Shown one piece after another: positions 33,054 to 41,146 of a DNA stretch of 57,269 bases (position 1 is the first letter of the stretch; each line of letters begins with the position of its first letter). Under the pieces are notes generated by a model, which did not search any database, had not been told where the DNA came from, and saw only the letters and a list, made by a program, of their open reading frames with translations. Origin of the DNA: Methanofollis liminatans DSM 4140. GTDB taxonomy: Archaea > Halobacteriota > Methanomicrobia > Methanomicrobiales > Methanofollaceae. The stretch spans positions 1,395,730 through 1,452,998 of the forward strand of contig NZ_CM001555.1 in the NCBI RefSeq assembly GCF_000275865.1, in the 5' to 3' direction. A program made the translations under genes and the position numbers.

Positions 33054-34655
33054 ATAATCCTCCTTTGTTATGCCGCTCTTGTACAGGAGCAGCCCGAGTA
33101 AGGGAAATAAATCGCCTATTTCCGCTCTAATTGCATCTTTAACGACATTTCTGCCTCTTGGCAGGTTATCGCCGACAAACAATACCAAACCCAATGAGTT
33201 CGCGGTCACGCCCCGGGTAATGCGCATTATTCTCGACGGCATGGGCTTATCCAAAAGCAGTTCCATGCCTTGATAATATCGTATTAATTTAACCTCGCTC
33301 TTGCCGTCCGCCCGTGTGCCATCCCGTTTCCAAACCTTATTTGCGATTTTGGAGATATTCAAAGGGAACGGCGTGATAGATTCAATTCGCGCGATCGGTG
33401 GCAGATTGTGGCATCCTTGCTGCCACTCGTTAGCTGCGTTTATCAGCCCGCTTGGGCTCAGATTGCGCGAAAACACCACCCTTGCACGCTTAGACACGGC
33501 CGGCGACATTTGCTGTAATGCAAACACATGGATATTTTCCGGCTTCTGCTTTGTTTCAAACCCGTTGAGTGTCGCAATAAAATCCTCTGCAACCTTTTCA
33601 AATCTGGTTATACTGTCCTTATGGTTCTCCGTATTACCGAAAAGCGCAGCAAATTTAGGCAGAATTTTTGGAACCCTGTTGGGATAGACAAACAGCATTG
33701 CATCCTTGTCAATTCTGCGCCACGTAACATTCTCGTTGTCGGGTTCCACAATCCATTCAAGCGAGGTTTTCAGGGTATCGCGATTCGCTTTGTTAATCGG
33801 GAAAGAACCGCCATCAGCCTTCCCATAGCGGAATTGGCACATTTGCTCATGGAACATGGAACGCAACGCCACTTCAAACCCTGGCACAAGCCGCACAGAT
33901 GGCATGATATCCTTAAACTCTGCATACGGAGATCCAAAAGCGTCAAGTTGATCGCTTGTTTCGGGCTGAAGATCGTCTTCGTTGGCGAAAAGCCAATCGT
34001 TCACTTGTCTTGTGGTGTTCTCGTTGGCTATTGGATATTCGAATTTCCGCCAATTTATCAAATCAAGTATAATTGATATCGAACCACTATCATCTTCCGG
34101 CTGCCTCTTTTCGTTGCCTTTATGGATCAGCAGCGGGAGGTGCGTTTTTATATCGCCGGGTAATTTTTTCCAAACTTGCTGCTCAAGGGTGCTGCGCAGC
34201 ACGCCGATGTCAAGCGATGCTGTGATCTTCATCAGCGCGGCGATTGCGCTTTCTTCAGGCGTATTCGGTATTTGCGTGCGCAGGCAGCGCGGTATCTTGT
34301 TGCGAAGTTTGACGCTCCAATTATCGGCAGTGCATATTGATTGCAAATAGTTTACATCAAGTTCCTGTTCACCTTTGTAAAGCGCGTCGTAATAACGCTT
34401 ATCCTCATCCGATGTGACGCGGTACAGCGGTGCAATGTTGAAAGCGGGGAATGTTCCCTGATTATTCCCAAATTTTCGGCAATCCTTCACCAGATCCTTG
34501 CTCATCAGCTCAACGTCCGCCACCGCGCCATCATCGCCAAGCCATATACGATAGCAAGCTCCGTTCGGCAACGGCTTATACTGATGGTGCCACCCTTGCT
34601 GCTTGATGTTGTGGCTTGCAAGGGTTACAGACAGCTGATGCAGTTCGTTCAGCAT
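32673..34655 (-). CDS. cas8c: Cascade large subunit Cas8c (Csd1)
   Basis: A 660-residue Csd1 protein: MLNELHQLSVTLASHNIKQQ at the N terminus, FPAFNIAPLYRVTSDEDKRY, and a helical C-terminal part. Cas8c recognises the PAM and starts target unwinding. It overlaps cas5c by seven bases and precedes cas7 by 22 bases. The last 126 codons also form a separate reading start with its own Shine-Dalgarno sequence, the expected Cas11c. Confidence 0.96.
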   Translation of the reverse strand: MLNELHQLSVTLASHNIKQQGWHHQYKPLPNGACYRIWLGDDGAVADVELMSKDLVKDCRKFGNNQGTFPAFNIAPLYRVTSDEDKRYYDALYKGEQELDVNYLQSICTADNWSVKLRNKIPRCLRTQIPNTPEESAIAALMKITASLDIGVLRSTLEQQVWKKLPGDIKTHLPLLIHKGNEKRQPEDDSGSISIILDLINWRKFEYPIANENTTRQVNDWLFANEDDLQPETSDQLDAFGSPYAEFKDIMPSVRLVPGFEVALRSMFHEQMCQFRYGKADGGSFPINKANRDTLKTSLEWIVEPDNENVTWRRIDKDAMLFVYPNRVPKILPKFAALFGNTENHKDSITRFEKVAEDFIATLNGFETKQKPENIHVFALQQMSPAVSKRARVVFSRNLSPSGLINAANEWQQGCHNLPPIARIESITPFPLNISKIANKVWKRDGTRADGKSEVKLIRYYQGMELLLDKPMPSRIMRITRGVTANSLGLVLFVGDNLPRGRNVVKDAIRAEIGDLFPLLGLLLYKSGITKEDYMQDTAYSIGQLLKISDELHALYCEIKRDGEVPPQLAGNSVFVTASETPAQAVALLCTRMIPYIAWADQYRRQGKEKSGLAVWYMRQYGALMPQLHQSLTENIRFGDLEKAQLFIGYLADLPKLTNK

Positions 34656-35317
34656 GGCTTTTCTCCTTTCCAGTAGGTCAGCACGCCCCCTGTAATCTCA
34701 ACATCCGTGTCATACAGATAGGCGACTTCGGATTGATAGCCTTTTGAAAATACCTGCCGCAGCATGGAGGGAATAACCGTAGTCTCCATATCTGACATGA
34801 CATGTGTACCATCGCGAAACTCCCCGAAATAGGATGGCGTGAACTCCCGCCACCCCAGGCACGGCACAGAGAAACACTGCCCGCGTTTCAGCCTTCTGGT
34901 GAATATTTCTTGATATGCGTGCCCCGGCGACGTGGTCGCGTTATCCCAGATCTTCGCCGCTAGAGGAAGTTTATCTTTTATCTTATACGGAACAATTTCG
35001 GCGTACAAGCGATAGCAGACATCAATAAGAACGGTGGCGCAAAGCTGATAACTGTCTCCGCCTTTAATGGTTGTAGTTTTTCGCAGCGGACCACCATAAT
35101 TTGTGTAATAATTGTGGAACTGCACCGGCGCACAAATTTCCGCCTTAAGTGGAATAATTTCAATCGCAGGTCCCCACAGCACGGACTCAAAAATGGCTTT
35201 AACCGCCGAGTATGTTGGTGCCGGATAGCTAACGGGGCTATCACCGGTATCCGGTCTTGTCCACATAGCGGTGTCGCCGGCAATTTCCATCTGAACGATA
35301 TATGCTATAGCTTTCAC
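34649..35317 (-). CDS. cas5c: Cas5c, pre-crRNA processing endonuclease
   Basis: The 222-residue protein has the Cas5d/Cas5c N terminus (AGDTAMWTRPDTGDSPVSYP) and the family segment LKAEICAPVQFHNYYTNYGG. In type I-C there is no Cas6; Cas5c cuts the repeat hairpin of the pre-crRNA and stays bound to the 5' handle. It is the first gene of the cas series. The GTG at 35317 gives a length matching homologues; ATG at 35290 would cut into the first strand. Confidence 0.94.
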   Translation of the reverse strand: MKAIAYIVQMEIAGDTAMWTRPDTGDSPVSYPAPTYSAVKAIFESVLWGPAIEIIPLKAEICAPVQFHNYYTNYGGPLRKTTTIKGGDSYQLCATVLIDVCYRLYAEIVPYKIKDKLPLAAKIWDNATTSPGHAYQEIFTRRLKRGQCFSVPCLGWREFTPSYFGEFRDGTHVMSDMETTVIPSMLRQVFSKGYQSEVAYLYDTDVEITGGVLTYWKGEKPC

Positions 35318-35810
35318 CTCTTAGCTGTTTAAACAGGCAGATTTCTGAGATCTTCGAACAACCCTGACCAGAGCTCCCACTTCCACACTCCATGACTCCT
35401 GAATCAAGGATCCCCGATACCCATCTTTCTACACCCCAGCAACCACCAGAACTGCCAACGGCGGCAATGGTGCTCTCCGATTTTCTGTAATATATCTGAG
35501 CCCTGTCCCTTTATCTGATAATTCCTTCTCCATGGTCAAATACCTTCTGCCGGCGACACACTCGGCTCTTCGCTACTTTGTGTGGGTCGAAACAGTAACC
35601 TTGGCTACTTTGTCCCCCCACCTCTATCCGAAGACCCTTGATCGAGAAAGACCTCTTCCAGCTTGCGTTGAACATTTAAGGTGCGCCGCCGGTATCGTCA
35701 GAACGCTGATGACGCCCTCGACGCCCGCATCGCCGAGCAGGAGGAGACCGGCACCAAACGGATCGAGGCGGTCGTCGCCGGGGCATCCCGCCCCCGATCC
35801 AAAAAAAAGA
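35318..35810. other. Intergenic stretch upstream of the cas genes
   Basis: Just before cas5c, CTGTTTAAACAG (35325-35336) is a perfect 12-bp palindrome where a promoter or operator is expected. The middle holds no recognisable gene. From about 35678 to 35810 the plus strand reads VRRRYRQNADDALDARIAEQ and more charged residues, then runs into the 3' end of the peptidase gene without a stop; it may be the remnant of a gene tail. Nothing else is seen. Confidence 0.4.
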
Positions 35811-36848
35811 TTATAATTCAGGCTTCGTCTTCAGCGCCTGGAGGAGCAGGGCGACCCCGCCCTCAAGGTCGGCGAGGTCCAGCACCTCGACCGGCGAGTG
35901 GATATAGCGGGTGGCGATGCTCAGCGTCGTGCTGGGGATCCCGCCGCGTTCGAGGTGGATCGAGGTGGCGTCGGTCGTCCCGCCCTTGCCGACCTCGAGC
36001 TGCACCTTGATGTTGCCCTCCGCGGCCGCCTTCTTCAGCCAGGCAATCATCTTCCTGCTGGCGATCAGGCCGCGGCCGTTGTTGTCGATGATCGTGATCA
36101 CCGGCCCCTCGCCCATCAGGAGAGAGACGTCCTTGCGCTCGATGCCCGGGTGGTCGCCCGGAATCGTCGTATCGGTGGCGATGGCGCAGTCCGGGTTGAG
36201 GTTATAGGCGGCGGTCTTCGCCCCCTTGAGCCCGACCTCCTCCTGGACGGTGAAGACGCCGTAGATGGTGTGCGGGGAGTCGACCAGCTGGAGGGCCTTG
36301 ATCAGCATCGCGCACCCGGCGCGGTTGTCAAAGCACTTCCCGGTCACCCGGTTGTTCGCCAGTTCCCGGAACTCCCGGTCCAGGGTGACCGGCGTCCCGA
36401 CCTCGATGCCGAGCTCGGCCGCCTCCTCGGCCGAGGTCGCCCCGACGTCGATGAACATATCGTCCACCTTCAGCGGCTTTTTCCGGTCCTCCTCGGTCAT
36501 CACGTGCGGGGGCTTCCCGCCGATGACGCCAGAGACCTGGCCCTTCGTCCCGTGGAGGACGACGCGCTGGGCATACAGGGTGGCGTCGAACCATCCGCCG
36601 ACGGTGACGAAACGGACAAAGCCGCGCTCGTCGATGAACTTCACCATCAGCCCGATCTCGTCCATGTGGGCCGCGAGCAGGATCGTGAAATCGTCGCCTT
36701 TCTTCACCGTGATCAGGTTGCCCATCGTGTCTTCCCTGATCTCGTCGACATACGCCGCAACCTCGCCGCGGATGACCTCCGCGACGCTTCCCTCGCTGCC
36801 CGAGATGCCGTGGGCGTTGGAGAGTTTTTTGAGCAGTTCTTTAACCAT
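35811..36848 (-). CDS. M42 family metallo-aminopeptidase
   Basis: The 345-residue protein has the M42 (TET aminopeptidase/FrvX) motifs: AAHMDEIGLMVKFI with the metal-binding His and Asp, CFDNRAGCAM with the bridging Asp, TVQEEVGLKGAK with the catalytic Glu pair, AIATDTTIPGDHP and a C-terminal YIHSPVEVLDLADLEG with the last His ligand. Family members form large tetrahedral complexes in the cytoplasm that trim peptides after proteasomal cleavage. It is the last gene of a minus-strand series, 12 bp after the aminotransferase. Confidence 0.95.
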   Translation of the reverse strand: MVKELLKKLSNAHGISGSEGSVAEVIRGEVAAYVDEIREDTMGNLITVKKGDDFTILLAAHMDEIGLMVKFIDERGFVRFVTVGGWFDATLYAQRVVLHGTKGQVSGVIGGKPPHVMTEEDRKKPLKVDDMFIDVGATSAEEAAELGIEVGTPVTLDREFRELANNRVTGKCFDNRAGCAMLIKALQLVDSPHTIYGVFTVQEEVGLKGAKTAAYNLNPDCAIATDTTIPGDHPGIERKDVSLLMGEGPVITIIDNNGRGLIASRKMIAWLKKAAAEGNIKVQLEVGKGGTTDATSIHLERGGIPSTTLSIATRYIHSPVEVLDLADLEGGVALLLQALKTKPEL

Positions 36849-36860
36849 GTGATCACCCTG

Positions 36861-37982
36861 TTAATTCTTTCCGGATTCTTCCACGGCGGCGGCGATCCGG
36901 TCCAGCGCCCGCTTCAGGTCGGCCTGCGACGCCGCATAACTGATCCGGGCGTATCCGGGCGTGCGCGTCCCGAACGCCGAGCCCGGGACGATGATGACGC
37001 CTTTCTGAATAATGGTATTGAAGAGGTTCTCCTCGACCGGCAGGTAGACGTAGAACGCACCCTCGGGCGTGGCAAACGAGAACCCGAGGTCGCGCAGGCC
37101 CCCGCAGATGAGGTCGCGCCGTTTCCGGTATTCGTCGCGCATCGCGGCGACCGGCGCCTGGTCGCCGGCGATGGCGGCCACGGCGGCGTACTGGGAGATC
37201 GAGGTGGCGCAGGCCTGGCAGTACTGGTGCACCTTCAGGCACGCCTCGACGGTCTCCTCAGGGGCCGCAAGATAGCCCAGGCGCCACCCGGTCATCGAGT
37301 AGGTCTTCGAGGTGGCGTTGATCGTCACCACGTCCTCGCCGAAACGGGCGGCGCTGAAATGGGGCTTTCCATAGGTGAAGTGCTCGTAGACCTCGTCCGA
37401 AACGACGGTCACGCCGCTATCTGCGGCATACTCCACCAGGGCCCGGATCGACTCCTCGCTCTCCACCATGCCGGTCGGGTTGGCCGGGGTGTTCAGCACG
37501 AAGAGGCGCGCCCCGTCCATCTGCTCCTTCGCCGCCTCCACGTCGATATGGAGGGTGGCATCGAGGGGCAGGCCCTCGGCCCGCCCGCCGGCAAGGGCGG
37601 CGAGAGCGGCGTACGAGACAAAACCCGGATCGGCCATCAGGACGCGGTCGCCCTGGTCGACCAGCGCCTGCATCACGATATGCAGGGCCTCGCTCGCCCC
37701 GGCCGTGACGATCACATTGGAGGGGTCGTACCTGAGGGCGTTCTCGCGCAGCAACTTCTCCGCGATCGCCTCACGCAGTTCGGGTATCCCGGCGTTCACC
37801 GTATAGCCGGTCTTCCCCTCGTGGATCGCCCGGATCGCCGCCTCGCCGATATGCGCCGGCGTCGGGAAGTCGGGCTGGCCGAGGCCGAGGTTGATCGCAT
37901 CTTTCCCGGCCCCCTCGAACATCCGCCGGATCCCGGAGAGTTCGATGCCGCGCACCCGCTCTGCAAATCGTTCTGCTGCCAT
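36861..37982 (-). CDS. PLP-dependent class I/II aminotransferase (AspC-like)
   Basis: A 373-residue fold-type I aminotransferase. The PLP lysine is Lys226 in NATSKTYSMTGWRLGY; other landmarks are LGLGQPDFPTP, NTPANPTG at 164-171, SDEVYEHFTYG and a C-terminal arginine in GYARISYAAS for the substrate carboxylate. It should exchange amino groups between an amino acid and 2-oxoglutarate; whether aspartate, alanine or an aromatic acid is used cannot be told. It lies ten bases from the hexuloisomerase gene. Confidence 0.93.
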   Translation of the reverse strand: MAAERFAERVRGIELSGIRRMFEGAGKDAINLGLGQPDFPTPAHIGEAAIRAIHEGKTGYTVNAGIPELREAIAEKLLRENALRYDPSNVIVTAGASEALHIVMQALVDQGDRVLMADPGFVSYAALAALAGGRAEGLPLDATLHIDVEAAKEQMDGARLFVLNTPANPTGMVESEESIRALVEYAADSGVTVVSDEVYEHFTYGKPHFSAARFGEDVVTINATSKTYSMTGWRLGYLAAPEETVEACLKVHQYCQACATSISQYAAVAAIAGDQAPVAAMRDEYRKRRDLICGGLRDLGFSFATPEGAFYVYLPVEENLFNTIIQKGVIIVPGSAFGTRTPGYARISYAASQADLKRALDRIAAAVEESGKN

Positions 37983-37992
37983 AAAACCGCCT

Positions 37993-38592
37993 TCACTCGA
38001 TATTGGCGTGCCTGCACTTGAGGTCTTCGACGTCGGTCTCGGTGATCTCCATCAGGCGGGAGACGATCGCGTCGGCGAGCACCATGCACGCCGTCTCAAA
38101 GATCGTCCCCAGGGGAGCGAACGACTTGTGCTCGCCCATCATCTGCCTGATCTCGAACTCCACCGATTCGTCCTTGACCTCGTCCCGGTGCGACTCGATC
38201 ACGAGGATGCCGTCGGCGATCCGCCCAATCCGCGAGTCCTTGTTCGAGGTGATCAGGCAGACGCGCCCGCCGATCTCCTTGGCGGTCTCGGCGAGTTCCG
38301 CCACCGTCTTCGTCTTGCCCGACCCGGAGAAGACGACCAGCACATCGCCCTCTGCCATCGCCGGCGTCACGGTCTCCCCGACGACAAAGCACTGCAGCCC
38401 CAGGTGCATCAACCGCATCGCAAAGGCCTTCGCCACAAGCCCCGAGCGGCCCGCCCCGAGGACATAGATCCGCTTTCCGCAGAGGATCTCGTGCAAAAAG
38501 AGATCCACCTCCTCTTTTGAGATGCCGTCGGCGATCGAGGCGATCTTCGACGCCATCAGCCGCATCATATCCTGTACTTCATGACCAGTCAT
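37993..38592 (-). CDS. hxlB: 6-phospho-3-hexuloisomerase (SIS domain)
   Basis: A 199-residue SIS-domain isomerase of the HxlB/PHI type: IYVLGAGRSGLVAKAFAMRLMHLG, then VVFSGSGKTKTVAEL and SFAPLGTIFETACMVLADAI. In archaea it interconverts fructose 6-phosphate and arabino-3-hexulose 6-phosphate, with the reverse ribulose monophosphate route supplying ribulose 5-phosphate for nucleotides. The partner hexulose-phosphate synthase is not in the window. An upstream gap of 71 bp may hold a promoter. Confidence 0.92.
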   Translation of the reverse strand: MTGHEVQDMMRLMASKIASIADGISKEEVDLFLHEILCGKRIYVLGAGRSGLVAKAFAMRLMHLGLQCFVVGETVTPAMAEGDVLVVFSGSGKTKTVAELAETAKEIGGRVCLITSNKDSRIGRIADGILVIESHRDEVKDESVEFEIRQMMGEHKSFAPLGTIFETACMVLADAIVSRLMEITETDVEDLKCRHANIE

Positions 38593-38663
38593 AATCGTCA
38601 GGAATGGTGGTCGTGCCAGCTACATTAGAATATCGTGCACCCGGCCGGCGCCCCCGAGCCCCT

Positions 38664-39158
38664 TTAGATGAACCGCTCGAAACGGTCGGCCTTCGCCTTG
38701 CAGACCGGGCAAACCTCCGGCGGGCTGTCCCGGGCGCAGAGGTAGCCGCAGACCCGGCACCGCCAGACCGGGAAGGGGAGAGCGCCGAGCCCTGCCGCAG
38801 GCGTCTCTTTCTTCTTCGGCCCGCCGGGCGGACGCCGCTCGGGCACCGCGCCCGCCTTCGCGTTCCCGGCCGCGATCTCCCCGGAGACATAGAGGGCGCA
38901 GTAGCAGGCGCCGTGCTCGGTGAGATCAGGGTCGCGGTAGTCGCAGGGGCAGACGATATCGAGGTCCCGCTCCCTGATCCCGGCGGCGAGGCGGCAGGGA
39001 CAGGAGGGGTAGCCGTAACGCTCGGTGTTTGCGAGCAGGCCGGCGACAAGCCCGTTCACGAACGCCCGGTCCGGGCTGAGGTGATACCCCCCGGCCTCAG
39101 CCTCCTTTTTCAGGCGGAGGTACTCCCGCTCGATCTCCGCGTCCGACGGCGGGGGCAT
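38664..39158 (-). CDS. Ferredoxin:disulfide (thioredoxin) reductase catalytic subunit fused to rubredoxin
   Basis: Residues 1-95 of 164 match the FTR catalytic beta chain: Cys53/55 (CPC), Cys70/72 (CPC) and Cys85/87 (CYC) hold the 4Fe-4S cluster and the active disulfide; the last pair is CYC where plants have CHC. After a flexible KKKE-containing linker, residues 130-164 are a rubredoxin knuckle pair (CRVC at 134-137, CPVC at 150-153). Such fusions in methanogens pass electrons from ferredoxin to disulfides. The start overlaps the stop of the glutaredoxin-like gene (TGATG), which makes that protein its likely substrate. Confidence 0.93.
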   Translation of the reverse strand: MPPPSDAEIEREYLRLKKEAEAGGYHLSPDRAFVNGLVAGLLANTERYGYPSCPCRLAAGIRERDLDIVCPCDYRDPDLTEHGACYCALYVSGEIAAGNAKAGAVPERRPPGGPKKKETPAAGLGALPFPVWRCRVCGYLCARDSPPEVCPVCKAKADRFERFI

Positions 39159-39436
39159 CAGATAAGCGCCTCCCTGATATCCTCCTCCTTGAAGCCGACG
39201 ATCACCCGTCCGTTGATCACGACGGTGGGAAACGACCCCAGGGGGTTGTAGCGCTTCATCATATCGGCGTACACCCGCTCCATCTCCTCCCTCGGGAGCT
39301 GGTCCACAAAGACGTAGTCGTAGGCCACGCCGAGATCGTTGAGGAGGGCTTTGGTCTTTGCGCACCAGCCGCAGGTGCTCAGGGCGAAGAGCATGACCCT
39401 GCCCTTATCGGTTCCGGCGACGTGTATCGGGTCCAT
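39158..39436 (-). CDS. Glutaredoxin-like protein, probable redox partner of the reductase
   Basis: The 92-residue thioredoxin-fold protein has a CGWC active site (LFALSTCGWCAKTKALL), the cis-proline GSFPTVVINGRVIVGF and no additional domain. With methanogens lacking much glutathione, such proteins act as general thiol carriers. The gene overlaps the reductase gene by one base, so the pair is made together; it should carry electrons from the reductase to oxidised proteins. Confidence 0.92.
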   Translation of the reverse strand: MDPIHVAGTDKGRVMLFALSTCGWCAKTKALLNDLGVAYDYVFVDQLPREEMERVYADMMKRYNPLGSFPTVVINGRVIVGFKEEDIREALI

Positions 39437-39479
39437 ATGTGATGGGGATTGCCGGGATCCGGTTTAAGGCTATCCCCTA

Positions 39480-40136
39480 TCAGGAGATCCCGATGATCGA
39501 GATCAGGTCGCGGATGTTCCCGAGCACGTAGTCGGGCCTGGACCCGAGGGAGACCGGGCCGTCGCTCTGGTCGCCGTACAGGGCATATGCCGTCCGCATG
39601 CCGAGGGCCCGGCCCGGTTCGATCTCCCGCCTGATGCTGTCGCCGACCACCATCGCATCCGACGGTGAGGCCGAGAGGGTGGAAAGGGCGTGGAGAAACG
39701 ACGCCGGGTCGGGCTTTCTCTGCCCCGAGATATCGGGCGTGACGACGCAGGAGAAGAGATCGTCGAGACCGGCCTTTCGCAGCCGCGAGCGCGCCTGGGA
39801 GGAGTGGGCGTCGGTGACGACCGCAAGGGAGAGGTCTGCAGAGGCGAGGGCGTCGAGGGTCTCCCGCACGCCCGGGTACGGGCGGATCGAGGCGATCTTC
39901 GCCTTCTCGTAGACCGTGCAGCACGGCATCACGCAGGAGCGGTCGGCGCCGATATCGAGGAGGTACTCGATCACGTTGGACGGGTCCTCGAACCCGACGC
40001 CCGGACGCCTGAAATAGGCGTACAACGCCTCTACATCCCCGGCGCCCGCGTGCTCCACCACCGCCCGGCACGCCGCCTTCTTCGCCGCAACAAAATCCCA
40101 GAGGGTGTTGTCCATGTCGAAGAGCACGGCCTTCAC
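39480..40136 (-). CDS. HAD-superfamily hydrolase
   Basis: A 218-residue HAD phosphatase with all motifs: VLFDMDNTLWDF (nucleophile DxD), VVTDAHSSQ (motif II), RKPDPASFLHAL (motif III lysine) and MVVGDSIRREIEPG (motif IV). The helical cap inserted after motif I marks subfamily I. The substrate is unknown. The GTG at 40136 overlaps the PIN gene's stop (GTGA), so it belongs to the CARF-like/PIN operon; whether it acts in the same process is open. Confidence 0.88.
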   Translation of the reverse strand: MKAVLFDMDNTLWDFVAAKKAACRAVVEHAGAGDVEALYAYFRRPGVGFEDPSNVIEYLLDIGADRSCVMPCCTVYEKAKIASIRPYPGVRETLDALASADLSLAVVTDAHSSQARSRLRKAGLDDLFSCVVTPDISGQRKPDPASFLHALSTLSASPSDAMVVGDSIRREIEPGRALGMRTAYALYGDQSDGPVSLGSRPDYVLGNIRDLISIIGIS

Positions 40137-41146
40137 CGCACGATCCCCAGCGCCAGAAGTTTCCTGCATACCCCCACGTCCCTCGTAAACTCTGTATGCA
40201 GGTCTTCATCCATGAAGGTTAGCCTGAAGGCAGAGGAATCGTTCCCTTTGCCCCCGTACTCGCTGAATACCAGGACGGAGCCGAGATCGATCACCCCGAA
40301 GACCACGGCGAGATAGGCGAGGAGCCTGAAGAAGGCGGCGGCACCGGTCGTTGCAGGGCGTTCATGGTAGGGCGAGCGGAAGAGGAAGTACTCCACACCT
40401 TCGGCATCGCAGAGATCGGCCATGGCGGTGTCGGCGGTGAGCAGGACCGGCAGGCTGAACCGCTCCTCCTCGAACCTCCTGAGCGCCCGGACGATCAGCC
40501 CGTCGTTCTCCCGCGAGGTATGGGCGGCGTCGGCGCCGGTATCGAGGAGGAGGGCGCGGTCCCGCAGGTCCCGGTATTCGGCCATCGCGAGGTAGGCCGC
40601 TTTTCTGGACTTTTTCTTCTTCCGGTTCTCGAACTCGCCGATCACATCGGCGTGGGCGGGTGCGGACGCCTGGAGTTCGGCGATGAACCGGGAGGAGTAT
40701 TTGTGGTTGAGGGCGTATTCGACCTCCTGCCTGACGATGTCAGGGAGGATCGTCTCTTCCGGGGCGATCACCCCGGTGACCGTGACGAAACGGTGGTATA
40801 GGAGGTTGGTGTCGATGCCGAAGCGGACCTCCTTTTTCAACTCCCGGTAGATCCCGAGGCGCCCGACAAACTCCGCCAGGTTCTCGTACGAGGTCACGCC
40901 GCTGGCGAGCAGGCACTCGTCGTAATCGGTAAATGCAGGCATTTCGGTTGCATGGCTCTTATATGCTCCCGCCCCCCTGTCGAAATCTTCTTTTTCGGCG
41001 ATGAACCTGATGCGGTATCCAGCACCCTCAGGTTCGACGGAGAAAAGGGCGAGATCATAGAGGGGAGACGAGACAGTGAAGCGCCCGGAGAAGAGGTTTG
41101 CCAGGATTGGAAGTTCCCGGCCCTCGATCTCGACGGAGAGGCTCAT
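40133..41146 (-). CDS. PIN-domain nuclease-like protein
   Basis: In this 337-residue protein residues 105-255 form a PIN domain with a full acidic set: Asp112 in FGIDTNLLYHRF, Glu141 in RQEVEYAL, Asp215 in ENDGLIVRAL and Asp239/Asp244 in TADTAMADL. PIN domains are metal-dependent RNases. Residues 1-100 are an extra beta-rich domain that I do not recognise, and 265-337 include a hydrophobic stretch (RLLAYLAVVFGVIDLGSVLVF) that may be a membrane or packing helix. Its ATG overlaps the end of the CARF-like gene by four bases, so sensor and nuclease are probably made in equal amounts. Confidence 0.82.
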   Translation of the reverse strand: MSLSVEIEGRELPILANLFSGRFTVSSPLYDLALFSVEPEGAGYRIRFIAEKEDFDRGAGAYKSHATEMPAFTDYDECLLASGVTSYENLAEFVGRLGIYRELKKEVRFGIDTNLLYHRFVTVTGVIAPEETILPDIVRQEVEYALNHKYSSRFIAELQASAPAHADVIGEFENRKKKKSRKAAYLAMAEYRDLRDRALLLDTGADAAHTSRENDGLIVRALRRFEEERFSLPVLLTADTAMADLCDAEGVEYFLFRSPYHERPATTGAAAFFRLLAYLAVVFGVIDLGSVLVFSEYGGKGNDSSAFRLTFMDEDLHTEFTRDVGVCRKLLALGIVR

